Shown in pieces: positions 21,896-33,895 of a stretch of 64,000 nt of DNA (position 1 is its first letter; the number at the start of each line of letters is the position of its first letter). The stretch comes from Elmis aenea. Lineage: Eukaryota; Arthropoda; Insecta; Coleoptera; Elmidae. The notes below the pieces were generated by a model. The model was not told the origin of the DNA and made no database searches. It saw only the letters and a program-made list of their open reading frames with translations. The position numbers and the translations under genes are program-made. The stretch covers positions 53,265,415 through 53,329,414 of the forward strand of contig OX393578.1 of NCBI GenBank assembly GCA_947652605.1, read 5' to 3'.

Positions 21896-24046
21896 GATTT
21901 ATAACGCAACCTTTAAATATGTTACACCAGGTTTAACTGTATTAAATACTATTTAAATTTGTATATCTCAACCTCGAGGTGTTTTTCCAGAAAAATATAC
22001 TATAATCATATTTTTTTTGCACAGTACCCGTAACAACCTGAAGGTGAAAAAGCTTTTTGTGAACTTTCAGAAAGAGCTTCAGTAAATTGCCAAAGCTGTA
22101 GAAAATGTTAAGCGGCTTAGCCTTTCTGTTAATAGAACATGATCTGGCAATGCTAATTAACTATGACGAGGTGGTTAAAGATTTCACCACTTGTAAAGTG
22201 AGAAATATAACAACAAAAATTTTAAAAAGATTTTTATGCTTAATGTTTGTAGATTGTAGATATCGTAATGTAATTTTCTGAAAGTAATGTAGGTACTGTA
22301 AGTTGTTGTACGTTTTTAAAAAACATTTAAATCTTTAAGTCGGAAGAAGTGATCCCTAATTTTTAGGGGAGAGGGCGGTCCACGGGCCTGTTGTAGGTCC
22401 AAAAATTTCAAAAACGTTGCAATACACATAGTAAAAAAAAACTCACATTGACAACCAACTCAGTTAAAATTAGTATTATCTGATTGTCAAGTGCAGAAAT
22501 TTTATATCGTTTAAAAATACATAAACAGAATGCACCTTTGAGTTATTCTTGACGAGACTGCAACTGAGAAACCGGTATTGATTGCATTCCGATACAAGAT
22601 CTTTAATTAAAAAAAAGATAATTGGTTTTTAATTAAGCTCATTTATAATAATACACCAATCTTTTAAGAAAAGAAACAATTTATAGAATGTTTTAAATTA
22701 TTTCACCCAAAATAAATATTTTTAGAACATAATATAACAGAGTACAATATTTAAAAAGTTGTTTATTTGTTAATACAGCAAGCATTTAAATTTTTGTTTG
22801 TCAAGCAGGAAACGCATCACAATTGCCCTACATGATTTAAACCCTCATATGAGCAGAATTCAAGTTGTTCATGATACAAATCAATACTCAGGATTAGGTC
22901 GTATCTATGGGGTGCAAAAGCAATTGCTTGCGAAGTTACACGCGCGTAAATTATGGGAAATTCCTAGCTCCTAGAGTGAAAAATAAACAATATTCCGATT
23001 TCCAATTCATTTACCTCGAATATTGATAGACATAAAAAGTCGAAATCAATGAAACCCAATTCAGAACTTAATAATTCGAAATTAATTCGCGGTCTGAAAA
23101 ACAAATGATATATATCCCTCAATGGCCAGCACAATGTGCCATGCACAGTAATGCACAGCTATCTTGAACTCAGCCCCAATTCATCATAGCTACGAACGGG
23201 CGGTTTATTTAAATAAGATGCATTTTTTTTAATATCGCTTACCTATAGATTCGACTTTGACAAATGATCGTTTTTGTGTACTTGTATCTGGCTTTGTTGT
23301 ATTGTGTTTGTCGTCCACTCACAGATATTTATTGTGCTGCGTGATTTATGTCGCGATGTCAACATGAGAGGGGTTTCTCCAAGTTTTGGAGATACGTAAA
23401 AACCAAACAAAGAAATGAATTAATGACAAATTATGAGAGAGGTTTCTGGGAAGGAGCTTTTTATTGCTACGTCAACAGAAAATACTAAAATCCACGAAAT
23501 TCATCAAAAATGCATTTATTGTTCGTCTGCTATAAAACCTAATATGGAAGTGAAAAACGATGTACGTCGACATATTTTTAAAAATGGTTTCAACTCTAGT
23601 TATTTTCAAAAATGATTTATCGTTGTCACATATCGCTAAATCCTAAAAATGACACTGCAACCGTAGTGTGCACTTACATCTTAGCAAGTTTTACTTAATT
23701 GTTTAATTTTATTTATTTTATTGAAGAAGATACTTAAAAAAAAGAGGGTGAATTTTTTAACAGAATTTTAATTTTAAGACACTCAAAAATAAGGTGGCAA
23801 TAAGAAAACCTACATCGAGAAAATCAAATGGTGTTATTTGATCAAAAAAAAATCTAATTGTGTCCACTAATAAATGCTTGATCAGAAAAGAGATCTCAAT
23901 TTAATAATCGCTAATGATTTATGTCAATAAAGTAAACCGCTTTCACAACATTTTATACATTATATTGAAAAAGAGTAACTTTAATTTCTAAATCAGTCCT
24001 AATATTTGGGTATATGGGCATAAGCAGATACGCTAAAAAGATACAA
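21896..24046. other. Unassigned sequence, about 2.1 kb
   Basis: No coding motif, repeat copy or RNA gene was recognised. Open frames here are 60 codons or less and have no family resemblance. Confidence 0.4.
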
Positions 24047-24048
24047 TA

Positions 24049-24153
24049 CAGGGTGTTTCTGAACGATGTAGCATAATTTCTACTGGTGAATCTACATTGA
24101 AAAATAGGACGATTTAGCACATCATGCCTTATAGAAAGTTGCATCGTTGCTAA
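24049..24153 (+). mobile_element. CAGGGTGTTTC end interrupted by Harbinger-like insertion
   Basis: A TA-CAGGGTGTTTCTGAACGAT terminus starts here and runs into the insertion at 24154. The sequence after the insertion (GTTACAGCCCCATGAAAAGG, from 25305) probably continues the same element, but its far end was not found. Confidence 0.5.
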
Positions 24154-25303
24154 TGCCCGGTTTCTCCGACACATCTTAAGATCTAGCTGAATCTTAAGTT
24201 CGCCTTAACGTTATAAAGCGTTGCACCAAGCAATTTTAAGAACATATTCGACTTGAGCTGAGCTCACATCTTGAGTCGCTGTTTACTAGAACTTGAGCTG
24301 GAGTACCTAACGTAAAATTATCTTGTATTTGCTTTGTTTGTAGAAAGAAGGAAGATCATTAGTTTCCGCGCTTATATTATGATTACTGGGGTTATTACGG
24401 AATTATTTTGCATAAGGGATGTCGGATATAGCGCCAATTATCCATTGAAAGTGTGTTCCCAGATTTGAAAAAAAATTTACAAGTGTTGTTTATGCAAAGA
24501 ACGCCTTAATTTGTCGTTGCATATAATAATTTAAATTTTCCTCGCAAAACAGTTTCTCCGAAAGCAGTAAAATATTTGGTGTTTACGTTTTTTTAAAATT
24601 AAAAATTGTGTTGTTTTTTTTTGAGAAAAAAGATGTATGTACGTACTTCCTACTTATACATATATTTCATTTTGTTATGTTACTGTTTTCTTATGAATTA
24701 ACTTTTTTTTATAAAACAAAAAACTAGTCATTCAACAAATACCCCCAAAAATTACACTCACTGCCAAAAATTATATTTAAAACATGTATTTTATGTATAA
24801 GTATTATATATCATTAAATATAAAGGGCGGCAAAAATAATATTTGCCCAGAGCGGCGGAAAAGCTAGATCGGGCCCTGAACAGCATTGGTAGATTTGTTC
24901 TCTAAAACACACTTATTTTCTTCCACCAAGCTAATTAATAATTGTTTTTACTCCATGGTATAATTTATTCTTTTTTTGTCCGCCATTTCAACACAAAATA
25001 AAATAATAAACACCGAACTGTAACTTTATGTGCGACTATCAGCTGATAGCAACAACAGCATGTCACAGGGAGCCGTTTTAACAGCTATGATGGGAATGGC
25101 CAATGAAAATTTGCCATTCAAATCTGCCGTTATAATGTGCCGACTTCTTGCAACGTTGCCAAACCGAGTTCTAACTTAGCTGAGATGTCTAACAGATTCC
25201 GGAATATGTTTTCTGTGCAACGCATTGGTAACTTGAGACGAACTTAAAATATAAGGCGGTCTTATATAAGTTCGATCTTGAGATGTGTCGGAGAAACCGG
25301 GCA
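24154..25303. mobile_element. Harbinger-like non-autonomous element with TAA duplication
   Basis: Inverted ends TGCCCGGTTTCTCCGACACA and its complement agree at 29 of 30 bases, and the 3 bp TAA flank both sides (24151-24153 and 25304-25306). A 3-bp TWA duplication is typical of PIF/Harbinger. The 1150-bp interior has no transposase. Internal direct and inverted copies of the GACTTGAGCTGAGCTC/ACTTGAGCTGGAGT type occur near 24250-24305. Family assignment is inferred from the duplication and ends. Confidence 0.65.
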
Positions 25304-25519
25304 TAAGTTACAGCCCCATGAAAAGGAGATGAAAATTTGTTGTTTTATTGATAAATCAAGAACGCTTTGACCTACAACATTTATATTTGGCACGTATTCT
25401 ACAATAGGCAAGCGTGTTCTTATGCATAAGTTTGAGCGAAATCCCACCATAGAGGGCGCTACAATCGATAATAGCAGAAAAATAACCTGCTGTTTTTTTT
25501 TGTCGAACGTAATTTCCAT

Positions 25520-27102
25520 TTTTTATTGTAACAGTCGGATAGGTAAGTCTAAAATGTACATTTTTAGTACCTTAAAGTTTTTTGATAGGAACCACCGTTT
25601 TGGAGAAAAACTCGATTTTATTACATTCGATTATTAATATTTTAATGCGAATGGTTTCATAAAATATTTATAACGAACACATATATCAATATAAATATTT
25701 GAAAGCAGTTACATCAACAAGTAAATTGTTTCAACCATAAATTATACACACATCAAAATAGTGTATTATAATTTGACTTCAAATTTAGTTAGTATATGCG
25801 TATCCTGTACTAAATTATTAAAATCTATTTTAATTTATCTTAAACACACCATATCAATCCACACGATAAATATAGCGACAAAGAAAATTCGTCGAATTGA
25901 AAATCAGTATTTTGATAATAAATGCACTGCTAAAAGTTATATTTTCGAAAACATTCTACTGTAAATAAAGATTTCCGTTACATTTAAAAGTCAAATACTG
26001 GCTGCGAATCCATAACTTGTTTACAGTATACGTCCAAATGATTTTACTCTCTATAGTCAATACGGCTATTCCAAATCCGGCATCCATTGGAAAACTGTAT
26101 CGTACATTAAGTTTGCAGAAAGGAAAACATATAATAATGATCCAAATCAATACAAAACGCCAACAACACCGGAAATCTGATCCTCATTCTCCAGATTCTA
26201 AGCAATGTCCCGGAAAGATCTGCAGATCTCAATTAAGGACCAAGATAAGACTCCTACCTGCCACGATTTAACGATTATTACCAAAAAGCTTTCACGACAC
26301 GACTTTACTATAAAATTTTCAATTGAGTTAACTTGAACTAAGAAAACTTTTCAATTTTAAGACTATCCGGAGCACTTGTATTACGCTGCATTTATAGAAT
26401 TAAGTTATTTAAGGAAGTTGACGATATTATCCCGTCTGTTTGTCTTCATTTTCTCTATTTATAATTAGGGTATTTTGTATAAATGAATTTAGTTTAATTA
26501 AAAAATCCAAGAGGGTTTGCTTTTAAGAAAAATACGTTTCTTGCAAGTGGAGATGTAAGTTAAAATATTTTTTATCGTATTGAGGACACACTTTTGAAGA
26601 TATGCTATGAAAAATACTAACATTAAAGAAATCCTGCTTGTACAAACACAGTTTTATTCTTAAACAATAAAATAAAAATTTACATTTGTACAATTAAATT
26701 TTATGATTTCACTGTTATAAAGTTTTGTTGTTATAACAACTAACAATATTATTTCCCACTGTTATAGACGATTGTATTTAAATATATACATGCTCAAGTT
26801 TATCCAATCCACATAAATACATATCTTATATTAGGTAGAATAATTTTTTTTCACTTTTTGTTATTATAACCGCGAGCATAAAATTGTAATTACATTTTTA
26901 ATGATCTTATACATAATAAAAGTGCTTTAGTCCCCATAACCTTTTATGTTATATCAGGAAAGTAATTTGATCATAATTAGAGATGTTCGTACAACGCATT
27001 TTATGATACCGGAGCTAATCTAGAAGGTTTACTGTTATAGCGGGCAACACCATTACTTAATGCATAATGCAAACTTACATCTACTTGTAGGTGCATTTTT
27101 AA
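25520..27102. other. Unassigned AT-rich sequence
   Basis: Open frames up to 84 codons (26017-26271) show no recognisable domain. No repeat partner was seen in the window. Confidence 0.4.
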
Positions 27103-27306
27103 CATCCTCTCAACAATAAGAAACTTTACGCTTTACACTTGGACGGGTTTACGAGAGGAAGTGAAGTTATAAACCAACTGGGATATAGGGACCCACCAAC
27201 ATACGAGATGTATCATCTATTAGACAATTTTATTAGGTACCAAACATCTATTGATGCTGAAAGGCAGTACCAAGTTTTGTACCGCTACGGAGCTGAAATA
27301 AATTAG
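27103..27306 (+). pseudogene. Unidentified coding-like open frame
   Basis: A 67-codon frame lies between a TAA at 27100-27102 and a TAG at 27304-27306. It reads HPLNNKKLYALHLDGFTRGS, then EVINQLGYRDPPTYEMYHLL and QTSIDAERQYQVLYRYGAEI. The amino-acid composition is balanced and free of the Lys/Asn/Ile/Phe bias of random AT-rich frames, so it looks like a remnant of real protein-coding sequence. The only Met is internal (EMYHLL). I do not recognise the family. It could be a transposon exon or an old pseudogene; the neighbouring RT fragment starts 140 bp further on, in the opposite direction. Confidence 0.4.
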
Positions 27307-27583
27307 TAGGAGACCGACAGGTTTTATATTCTTAAACGGTCAGTTAAACTAATTATTACTTTAACCAAGCTAATCAAACAGGCAAGAACTTATTAAATCT
27401 TCAACGGGTGTTTAGCGTTGAAAATTGATTGATTTTTAAGGAAAGTTTTTAAGTAAGTAAGCTTTATTTTTAGCAATTGCTATTACATTGTAACAAAATT
27501 AATAGTAATAATAAATATAATAAACATAAAATAAAATAAAATAACAATCTTCTAAATTCTAAATATCTAAAATAGGTAGTAGT

Positions 27584-28465
27584 TTAATAGTGTTCTAATA
27601 CGTACTCCTTAATTAATTTAATACCCTTCTTATAATTATCACATATTTTGATTTGATGCGGCATATTATTAAATATTTTAAAACCTTGATAAAATAACGA
27701 ACGAGCAGTTTGACTACATTTCTCTATAACGAAATCAAGCCTATTTCTAGTTTTATAACTGTGGATCTCATGGACTAATTTTACATTTTCATACAGATAT
27801 TTTGGTGTTTTTTGTTGTTTAATTTTTAAAACTAGCTCTAATGTTCTAAATATTATTCTCTGATTAATATGATTAATACTCATAAATTGAAGTGTATTTA
27901 ACATAACCTTGATAGGGGAATGAATTGAACACTTTAAAATAGTGCGCATGGCGCGATTTTGTAATTTCTGTAATTGTTGAAGCTCATTTTTATTTAAATT
28001 AATAAGTAATGAAGCGCAAAACTCAAAATGAGGAGCTATTATTGTTTTATAGAGTAAAACTCTAGTGTACATACTCATCTGTTTGCTACATCTTTTGAAG
28101 AGAAAAATCTTTTTGGAAATTTTGTTCATCATGTATTTTGTGTGTAACTTAAACGTTAACTTTTCATCTAATATAACACCAAGGTATTTAATTTCGGTTA
28201 CTCTTTCTAAATTAGTGTTGCTAATTTTTATATTCAGATTAGTATTATAAATATTTGTTTTATAGATAATATGTTTGGTTCCCAAAATCATAAATTTGGA
28301 TTTATCAACATTAATACATAAATTATTATCGCATAGCCATTTATAAATATTACTTAGATCTAAATTCATCTTATCTACTAATTCAATTGTTTTAAATCCA
28401 CTAACAAACAGCATTGTATCGTCCGCAAACATTTTTATTTCACAATGTTTGGCGTATTTAACCAT
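27584..28465 (-). pseudogene. CR1/L2-like reverse transcriptase, palm to C-terminus
   Basis: A 293-codon open frame beginning with MVKYAKHCEIK and continuing MFADDTMLFVSG carries the intact RT active-site Asp pair (FADD) about 15 residues from the ATG. Just upstream in the same frame is HGVPQGTVLGPLLFVVYIND, so the ATG at 28465 is only the first Met in a 5'-broken frame. Further blocks are EIKYLGVILDEKLTF, NRAMRTILKC and the C-terminal FNNMPHQIK. The frame breaks near 28530, after which the earlier RT block FLDFRRAFETINRELLIKKL lies in another frame with the intervening part deleted. No endonuclease domain is present. It is the longest intact reading frame in the window but cannot make a full enzyme. 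Confidence 0.85.
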
Positions 28466-28561
28466 ATCGTTTATATAAACAACAAAAAGCAGAGGACCCA
28501 GAACGGTTCCTTGTGGTACACCATGTGTGGTTTTTAAGAAGATGATATAGTTCTATTATAT

Positions 28562-28882
28562 TTAACTTTTTGATGTAAACCAAGACAATGCTACCTCACT
28601 TATCCCAATTTTTTCTAATTTTTTAATCAAAAGTTCTCTATTAATCGTCTCAAAGGCTCTACGAAAATCCAAAAATTTTGATCGAATGTAAGTACAGTCC
28701 GAAAATATCCTCGCGGATGGCTTATTCAAGCCAAGCATCGTATTTTTAGTTTCATTATAAGAACTGGTTTGCATCAGATTACTGTCGTACATCAAAAAAT
28801 GCATAAAACATCTTCCATAAAAACACTGTCCTAAATATGTCACCAAATTAATTTTGATTATTGCATACAAACACGGGGACAC
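28562..28882 (-). pseudogene. CR1/L2-like RT fingers fragment
   Basis: The C-terminal 35 codons read FLDFRRAFETINRELLIKKL followed by EKIGISEVALSWF. This is the first catalytic Asp block of the same RT, separated from the FADD part by a stop and a deletion. The N-terminal 70 codons (SNLMQTSSYNETKNTMLGL and before) show no firm similarity. Confidence 0.65.
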
Positions 28883-29300
28883 GTGCGAACCGATACTTAT
28901 GTTGACACGCCCGCCTTGACAGGAACATAAATAAGTCTTATATCACGCGCTAATTAATTGTTTACATACTCAATAATATTCCGAGCGTCCTAAAGATTTA
29001 TTTTGATTGTGCGTAAAAGTTAGCCTTCCTTATTTCGCAGTGTTACTAAGGAAATTTTAATTACTGAGAAAATTAGAGAGAATTTTCGCTTACAAAATAT
29101 TATTAAATATTCAAAGAATATTGATTGAGTTAAAAGTGAGTGTATGCTTCTTTAATCCAAATCCAGACACCAATGCCTTAAATATGATTTTAGCTCTTTA
29201 AAAATAAGATAACAAAAAAAAAACATTACTTATTTTTACCTGAATTTAATTGATTAAAAATTAGTTTTTTGACTTCCACTTAATTTGGAAAACATTATTA

Positions 29301-29437
29301 TTGTTTGTTTTGACTCACTACAATATATTCTTTAATAAATGTTTAACTGGACTAGTTGGACACTCAGACGAATATACCGAAAAACATCAAATTAATTCTG
29401 GCGTTCCGCAGGGTAGCTTGTTGGTACCCCTATTATA
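29301..29437 (+). pseudogene. Non-LTR reverse transcriptase scrap
   Basis: The plus strand reads HSDEYTEKHQINSGVPQGSL followed by LVPLLY. GVPQGS.L.PLL is a conserved RT block between the two catalytic motifs. The frame is cut exactly at TA-CAGGGTGAGCC (29438), the end of a palindromic element, so the rest of the RT was displaced. It is on the opposite strand to the RT at 27.5-28.9 kb. Confidence 0.7.
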
Positions 29438-30769
29438 CAGGGTGAGCCACGACGAAGGACGCCACGGAGTTTTATGGCGAAACGGCGAATATTCTACAAC
29501 TTCTGTCGCTGTTAGATTATGTAAGCTAATAAGGGCTACATTTAAAAAATATTTTCAAACACAGGGTGCTCCAAAAAAGAGTGGCATATCAACTTTTAAG
29601 GTTTTATGGGTTTAAAATCAACCGTTTTCGTGAAAATACAGGACTTTCAAAACTTTTCAACTTTGAAAAGTCTGAAGAAATTCGCTTGGAGATTAGATTG
29701 ACAATAGATTATTTAACACTTTGCGCTACCTACATTTAAAAAATATTATACAGGGCTCGATTTAAAAATAAGAATGGTTAAACTACATCTTCACTATAAA
29801 AAAAATGTCAAAAATGCGTAGGCTTAAGATAAAATTATAACTTTCTTGGTTCAATTGTTTCAAATTACCGCTGTCTACCTTCATAGCCTACTCGAAAATA
29901 TTACTTTGACCTAATAATTTACATAAAAATCGCGATATCTCGTAAAATATTAGTTTTAGGTATAAAACATGGTCAATGTTTTTAAAAGACAATCAAATTT
30001 TCTACAAGACTATGTTTTAAGGTGTTGTATTAAAGAAAAATGAGTTATCGATGTTTAAAGTTTCACTAGTGTAACCAAGCGCAAGAAAACAACCTGTTTA
30101 ATATTTAAAAATGTAGCTAAAGCAAATGGTTAATTAATCTATTGTTATTCTAATGTTCAAACGAAATTCTACTGCATTTTTAAATAACTTAAATGTTAAA
30201 AAAAGTTGAAAGTTCTGCATCGCTAAAAAATTTCATAAAAATGTAAATTTTACGAAAACGGTTGACTTTAGACCTATACAACCTTCTACGATCTCTAAAG
30301 TAAATTTTAAGGGGAATCCAAAAATGTAGAAATATACAGTGTTCCAAGTAAAATTACAAAATTTGAGTCTTTTTCCGGTTGAACCGAAAGTCGTATTGCA
30401 ATATTTTCATTGAATCCAAAAAATACCATAAGCTTCATTACAATATCTGCAACAGTATTCTAGATCAGCGTTTCTCAAACTTTTAAACACGCGACCCAAA
30501 TAATTTTTTTAGAAATGAAGCTACGACCCATAGGAGAGGCGGTCTCCATCCCTCAAGAATTTTTTTGAAAAAACACCTTTAGAAATGTCATTTTAAAGCA
30601 TTTTAAAACAGAAATTAAAATTTTTATTTTTTTATTTGTATTTTTATCAGAATAGTTCTGTTTGGCGACCCAATAAAAATTTAACTCGACCCAATTTTGG
30701 GTCGCGACTCATAGTTTGAGACACGCTGTTCTAGATATTTGTCAGTTTCCAAACTTTTGTGCAACCCTG
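29438..30769. mobile_element. Composite CAGGGTG element with unlike ends
   Basis: The left terminus CAGGGTGAGCCACGACGAAG is of the type found at the right end of 55966-56323, while the right terminus GGAAAC..AAAAGTTTGC-type (read outward GTGCAACCCTG) resembles palindrome W. The interior has the shared V/W module: CTACATTTAAAAAATATTAT near 29730 and AAAACGGTTGACTTTAGACC near 30255. The element looks like a recombinant of two related palindromes. It is interrupted by the hAT MITE at 30466-30728. Confidence 0.65.
30466..30728. mobile_element. hAT-type MITE (CAGCGTTTCTCAAAC ends)
   Basis: CAGCGTTTCTCAAACTTTT at the left and AGTTTGAGACACGCTG at the right are inverted repeats. The exact 8-bp duplication TTCTAGAT flanks the element (30458-30465 and 30729-30736). 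GGGTCGCG and CGCGACCC subterminal blocks are also inverted. It is 263 bp and non-coding. Confidence 0.9.
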
Positions 30770-30771
30770 TA

Positions 30772-31318
30772 TATGAAAGTTTTAATTACGTTTGACTTAA
30801 CTATTTTGATCTTTATTTTAAAAATCTTAGGGCACAAGAGGACTGGATTATGTATGTATCAAGTTTAAAACACGCTTAAAAATTTATGAGATAATGGTTA
30901 TAACACCGTCTTCGTTTTTTATTAGCTTGCTTGTTTTCCCCTCCGTGCAAAGCCATCGATTCATGTAATTTAGCTAGGCTGCATCCCCTAATAATTGTTG
31001 TTTAGTATCAACTGTGTATTACACATAATACTGACATAAACGCAGGGATCAGCTGCAATAAAGTCGTCATTAATTTCCCATGGTGGCACTTTCAAAACAA
31101 AAGCGATACGCCGTAACTGCGGCTCTTAACACATCTTTACGTATAAATACGATTCTTACGATGATTCTGAGAGTATTCCGACGCCTCTTAAAATTCTCGG
31201 TTGATGTTACTCGCGTACCGGCTCTGTTTTATTACAAATTGATCGCGAGTTTATTTTGCTCTTCATTTTTCTCGACCGCCGAAGTCCGTACAAGATAATT
31301 CTATCAAACTGAACGATC
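30772..31318. other. Unassigned spacer
   Basis: No gene or repeat recognised. The 31080-31298 open frame has no motif. Confidence 0.4.
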
Positions 31319-31669
31319 CCCGTACGCAGTAGCGTAGCAAGGGGGGGCGGGGGGGCGGTCCACCCCGGGCGGCACATTTTTTGGGGCGGCACTTTTAGTC
31401 TACCCAAATGGGGTCAAAATGAAATTGTCGGGGTAATGAAGGAATAGTAGATATAATAATCACTACTGGCGCTATTAAATTCATAAAAATTAATTTTTAA
31501 AAAAGGAATTCTTATCGAAGCTAGAGGATAAAACGGTCTACTTGACCTTTCTTCACTGAAAACCCGACCCCTTGTAACGACAGAAATTCCAAGTACCTAA
31601 TAAAATTTATTATACGGTGCCAACACTGCCAACCATTCAATAAAATTATGAAACAATTCATTTATTTAA

Positions 31670-33009
31670 CCCGCCATCGGTCGCGCTAAATTTTTGTAAC
31701 GCCGTCGGTCGCGTGGGGTCAGTCAACGCCTTCAATCCAAATATTGCAATTTTTTTAAATATTTATGTTTATTTTTAGTTGCTTTGGTCTAAAAGACTGT
31801 TCTTAACAATAAAACATAAAACTTACTAAAAAAATCTTTATTAAAGTCTTTAAAAATGTATATAACTGAAATAGGAACATGTTTTTTGTTTTTGGTCTTT
31901 CTTTAGAAAAAAATAACATAAAAACTCTTCAAAATAACAAAACTAAACTCTTTTTAATAATAGAAATAAATAACAAAGTTATACTCAAAAACAATAAAAA
32001 CAAATATCAAAAAATTAGGTAGATCTAATCAGCCTTCAAAATTCACTACAAATTATCGGGGGTAATTACACTAGAGCTTTTTTTATAGCCGGACAAAGTT
32101 GCGTTGCTACGAAAGTTTGGTTGCTAGGAAAATCGACGAGACAAAACTGCCAGACAGTTGTCGAGTCAAGATTTGCCTAATTGCAACTAAACTTGAGTTT
32201 AGTAAAAGCAAGTTTGTCCAGGATAAAAACAAAGCTCGAGTGTAATTCGGTACGATAACTGCACGAATAAATTATAACCTTCAAATAGTAACTGACAAAA
32301 CGTCAAATCTTTTACTTAGTACAACCAAATAAGTCGGTTGCATGATAACAAAGTTACATGCAAAAATGCAAGTGGATATTTAGTTAGGTACTTTTTTATC
32401 CGCTGTCATAACGACAAATCGTGACGTCATTATGGAGAATTTAACATATGAGTGTAGTTATCAGTGCAATTGTTACAAATTATTTTACTGTGTCTCGGGC
32501 ACACATTTTTTTTTTTTTACAGAAATTTAATTAATTTGTGATAATGGAATGTCTTCCTGACTACTAGACAGATCTTCATGTTCCGAAATGTACTCTTTTT
32601 CTGTCTCCGTATCATGCTCGGTATCATGTGAGTTATTTTGCGTTATTTCTTCATCACCGCCATCCTCCTCGTCTTCTTCACCCCCAACTATTTTTTCTTC
32701 ATCACTAACCTCTTCTTACCACTTCAATAGACGTAATTCTAGTCGAGAAACCATTTTTCAAAAACACAAACATAAACTATTTTCTAACGCAAACGGTCGC
32801 GTGGGGTCAATTGACGCCTCTTCGTGTGACAAATGTCCACTGTGCATCAAACGCAAAGTGCGAACTGAGGGGTGTTGTGCGTAAACAGTGGCGCCTATCG
32901 ATGTATGAAGGTAGACGAAGCGGCGTATCTTAATATTTATTAATTTAAAAAATATTGACAATTTTTAATATCGCTGGGCGTTCATTCGCCCCACGTGACC
33001 GATGGCGGG
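31670..33009 (-). mobile_element. piggyBac-type element, internally deleted
   Basis: Ends CCCGCCATCGGTCGCG and CGTGACCGATGGCGGG are inverted repeats, each next to TTAA (31666-31669 and 33010-33013), the fixed piggyBac target. The minus strand carries the start of the transposase gene at 32527-32754. The central and C-terminal coding regions are missing, replaced by AT-rich sequence (31740-32500). A second GGTCGCG(T)GGGGTCA.TTGACGCC block occurs internally (about 32790 and 31705), which looks like a subterminal repeat. Confidence 0.85.
32527..32754 (-). pseudogene. piggyBac transposase N-terminal acidic region
   Basis: On the minus strand from ATG at 32754 the frame reads MVSRLELRLLKW, a stop at codon 13, then EEVSDEEKIVGGEEDEEDGG, DEEITQNNSHDTEHDTETEK and EYISEHEDLSSSQEDIPLSQ before a stop. 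The Asp/Glu-rich stretch with SEHEDL-like repeats is characteristic of piggyBac transposase N-termini. The DDD catalytic core and the cysteine-rich C-terminal domain are absent. The Ser-rich plus-strand frame at 32588-32884 is its antisense shadow. Confidence 0.65.
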
Positions 33010-33372
33010 TTAAGCCATGAAATTCCATGCAGTTTTAAAGTCTATTGTAACAGGGATTTTTCACCCTTATTAAAAATAATTTCGTAGGAGTGGGGGCGAT
33101 CTGATTAAAGAAAATAAAAATCAAAAAATTCTACTGTAAAACTGTAATTTTGGAAGATGGTTAAGTATTCTACATTATCTAGCTTTGCATTAAAACACGT
33201 TTGAACGTCTAAAATTTAAAAAAATTTGCCTGCGGCGCATTTCCCCCCCCCCACATTTTTCTGCCAATCACTGCTTGGTTTTGGAAAAAGTTTGCGACCC
33301 TTATTTTTAGGGGCGGCAAATTCCGGGACCGCCCCGGGCGGCACAAACTCTCGCTACGCCACTGCCCGTACG

Positions 33373-33895
33373 TATTATTAACCTCTTACGTTTGAAATGC
33401 TCTTTTAAAGCTTGTGATCGCGTGTGGCATCAGCCTTCTACGTATGAAATCATTTTTGTAAGCTTGTGATGTATCAACGATAATTATTCTTTATCAGCGT
33501 TTCGCAATTTTCACGGTTTATTAATTTGGTAGCATTGATGTAATGAAGAAGGCTACGCACAAAGCAAATACGTCTCTATACCGTCATAACCGTGACATAC
33601 ATTACTTTTAAACGTCACAGTTTCGTCACTGCAATTAATGTAATGTTTACAGTGTTAGGAAATAAACTCAGGTAATGGTCAGTTTAACTCTGATTAACAA
33701 TGAAGCCTTGAATAGTAATGAAGCTGGAATTTAATGATTTTTAGTGCAAAAAAATTGCGTTTGCAGTCGAGGATTAGGAAAATTATGAGTATGAAATCAC
33801 GACTTTGGCATCGATTTAAATGAACTTATTGAGGTTTTTTTTTAACTTAAGGTCTGTTCCATAATAATATTTGTAACAAGTATTTGAGGGATACA
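33373..33895. other. Unassigned spacer
   Basis: The sequence TTACGTTTGAAATG / CTACGTATGAAATC with GCTTGTGAT is directly repeated about 50 bp apart (33383-33475). No gene seen. Confidence 0.4.

Larger units (their letters stand above)
27450..28890 (-). mobile_element. CR1/L2-like non-LTR retrotransposon, 5' part rearranged
   Basis: The 3' end on the minus strand is a short run of CTTA/TTAC units (27451-27462) behind AATAAAG, the kind of short tandem tail found in CR1/L2-like elements. Coding sequence covers the RT palm to the C-terminus (27584-28550) and, after a deletion, the earlier RT block (28562-28700). Sequence between 28700 and 28890 is open but not clearly homologous. A second copy of the family is inserted at 44650-45616. 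Confidence 0.7.
31327..33364. mobile_element. hAT element (CAGTRGCGTAGC ends) with nested piggyBac element
   Basis: The left end CAGTAGCGTAGCAAGG and the right end CTCGCTACGCCACTG are inverted, with exact 8-bp duplications CCCGTACG (31319-31326 and 33365-33372). Next to each end is a GGCGGTCC / CCCCGGGCGGCAC block in inverted order. Removing the nested TTAA element leaves about 700 bp of non-coding hAT-type sequence. Elements with CAGTGGCGTAGC ends are widespread in animals. Confidence 0.88.

Noticed and set aside
31080..31298. 72-codon plus-strand frame as a small gene.
   Set aside because: No recognisable motif, and it ends next to the hAT insertion site without any supporting signal.
32588..32884. 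98-codon Ser/Cys-rich plus-strand frame.
   Set aside because: It is antisense to the acidic piggyBac N-terminus; the Ser/Pro richness comes from the complement of Glu/Asp codons.
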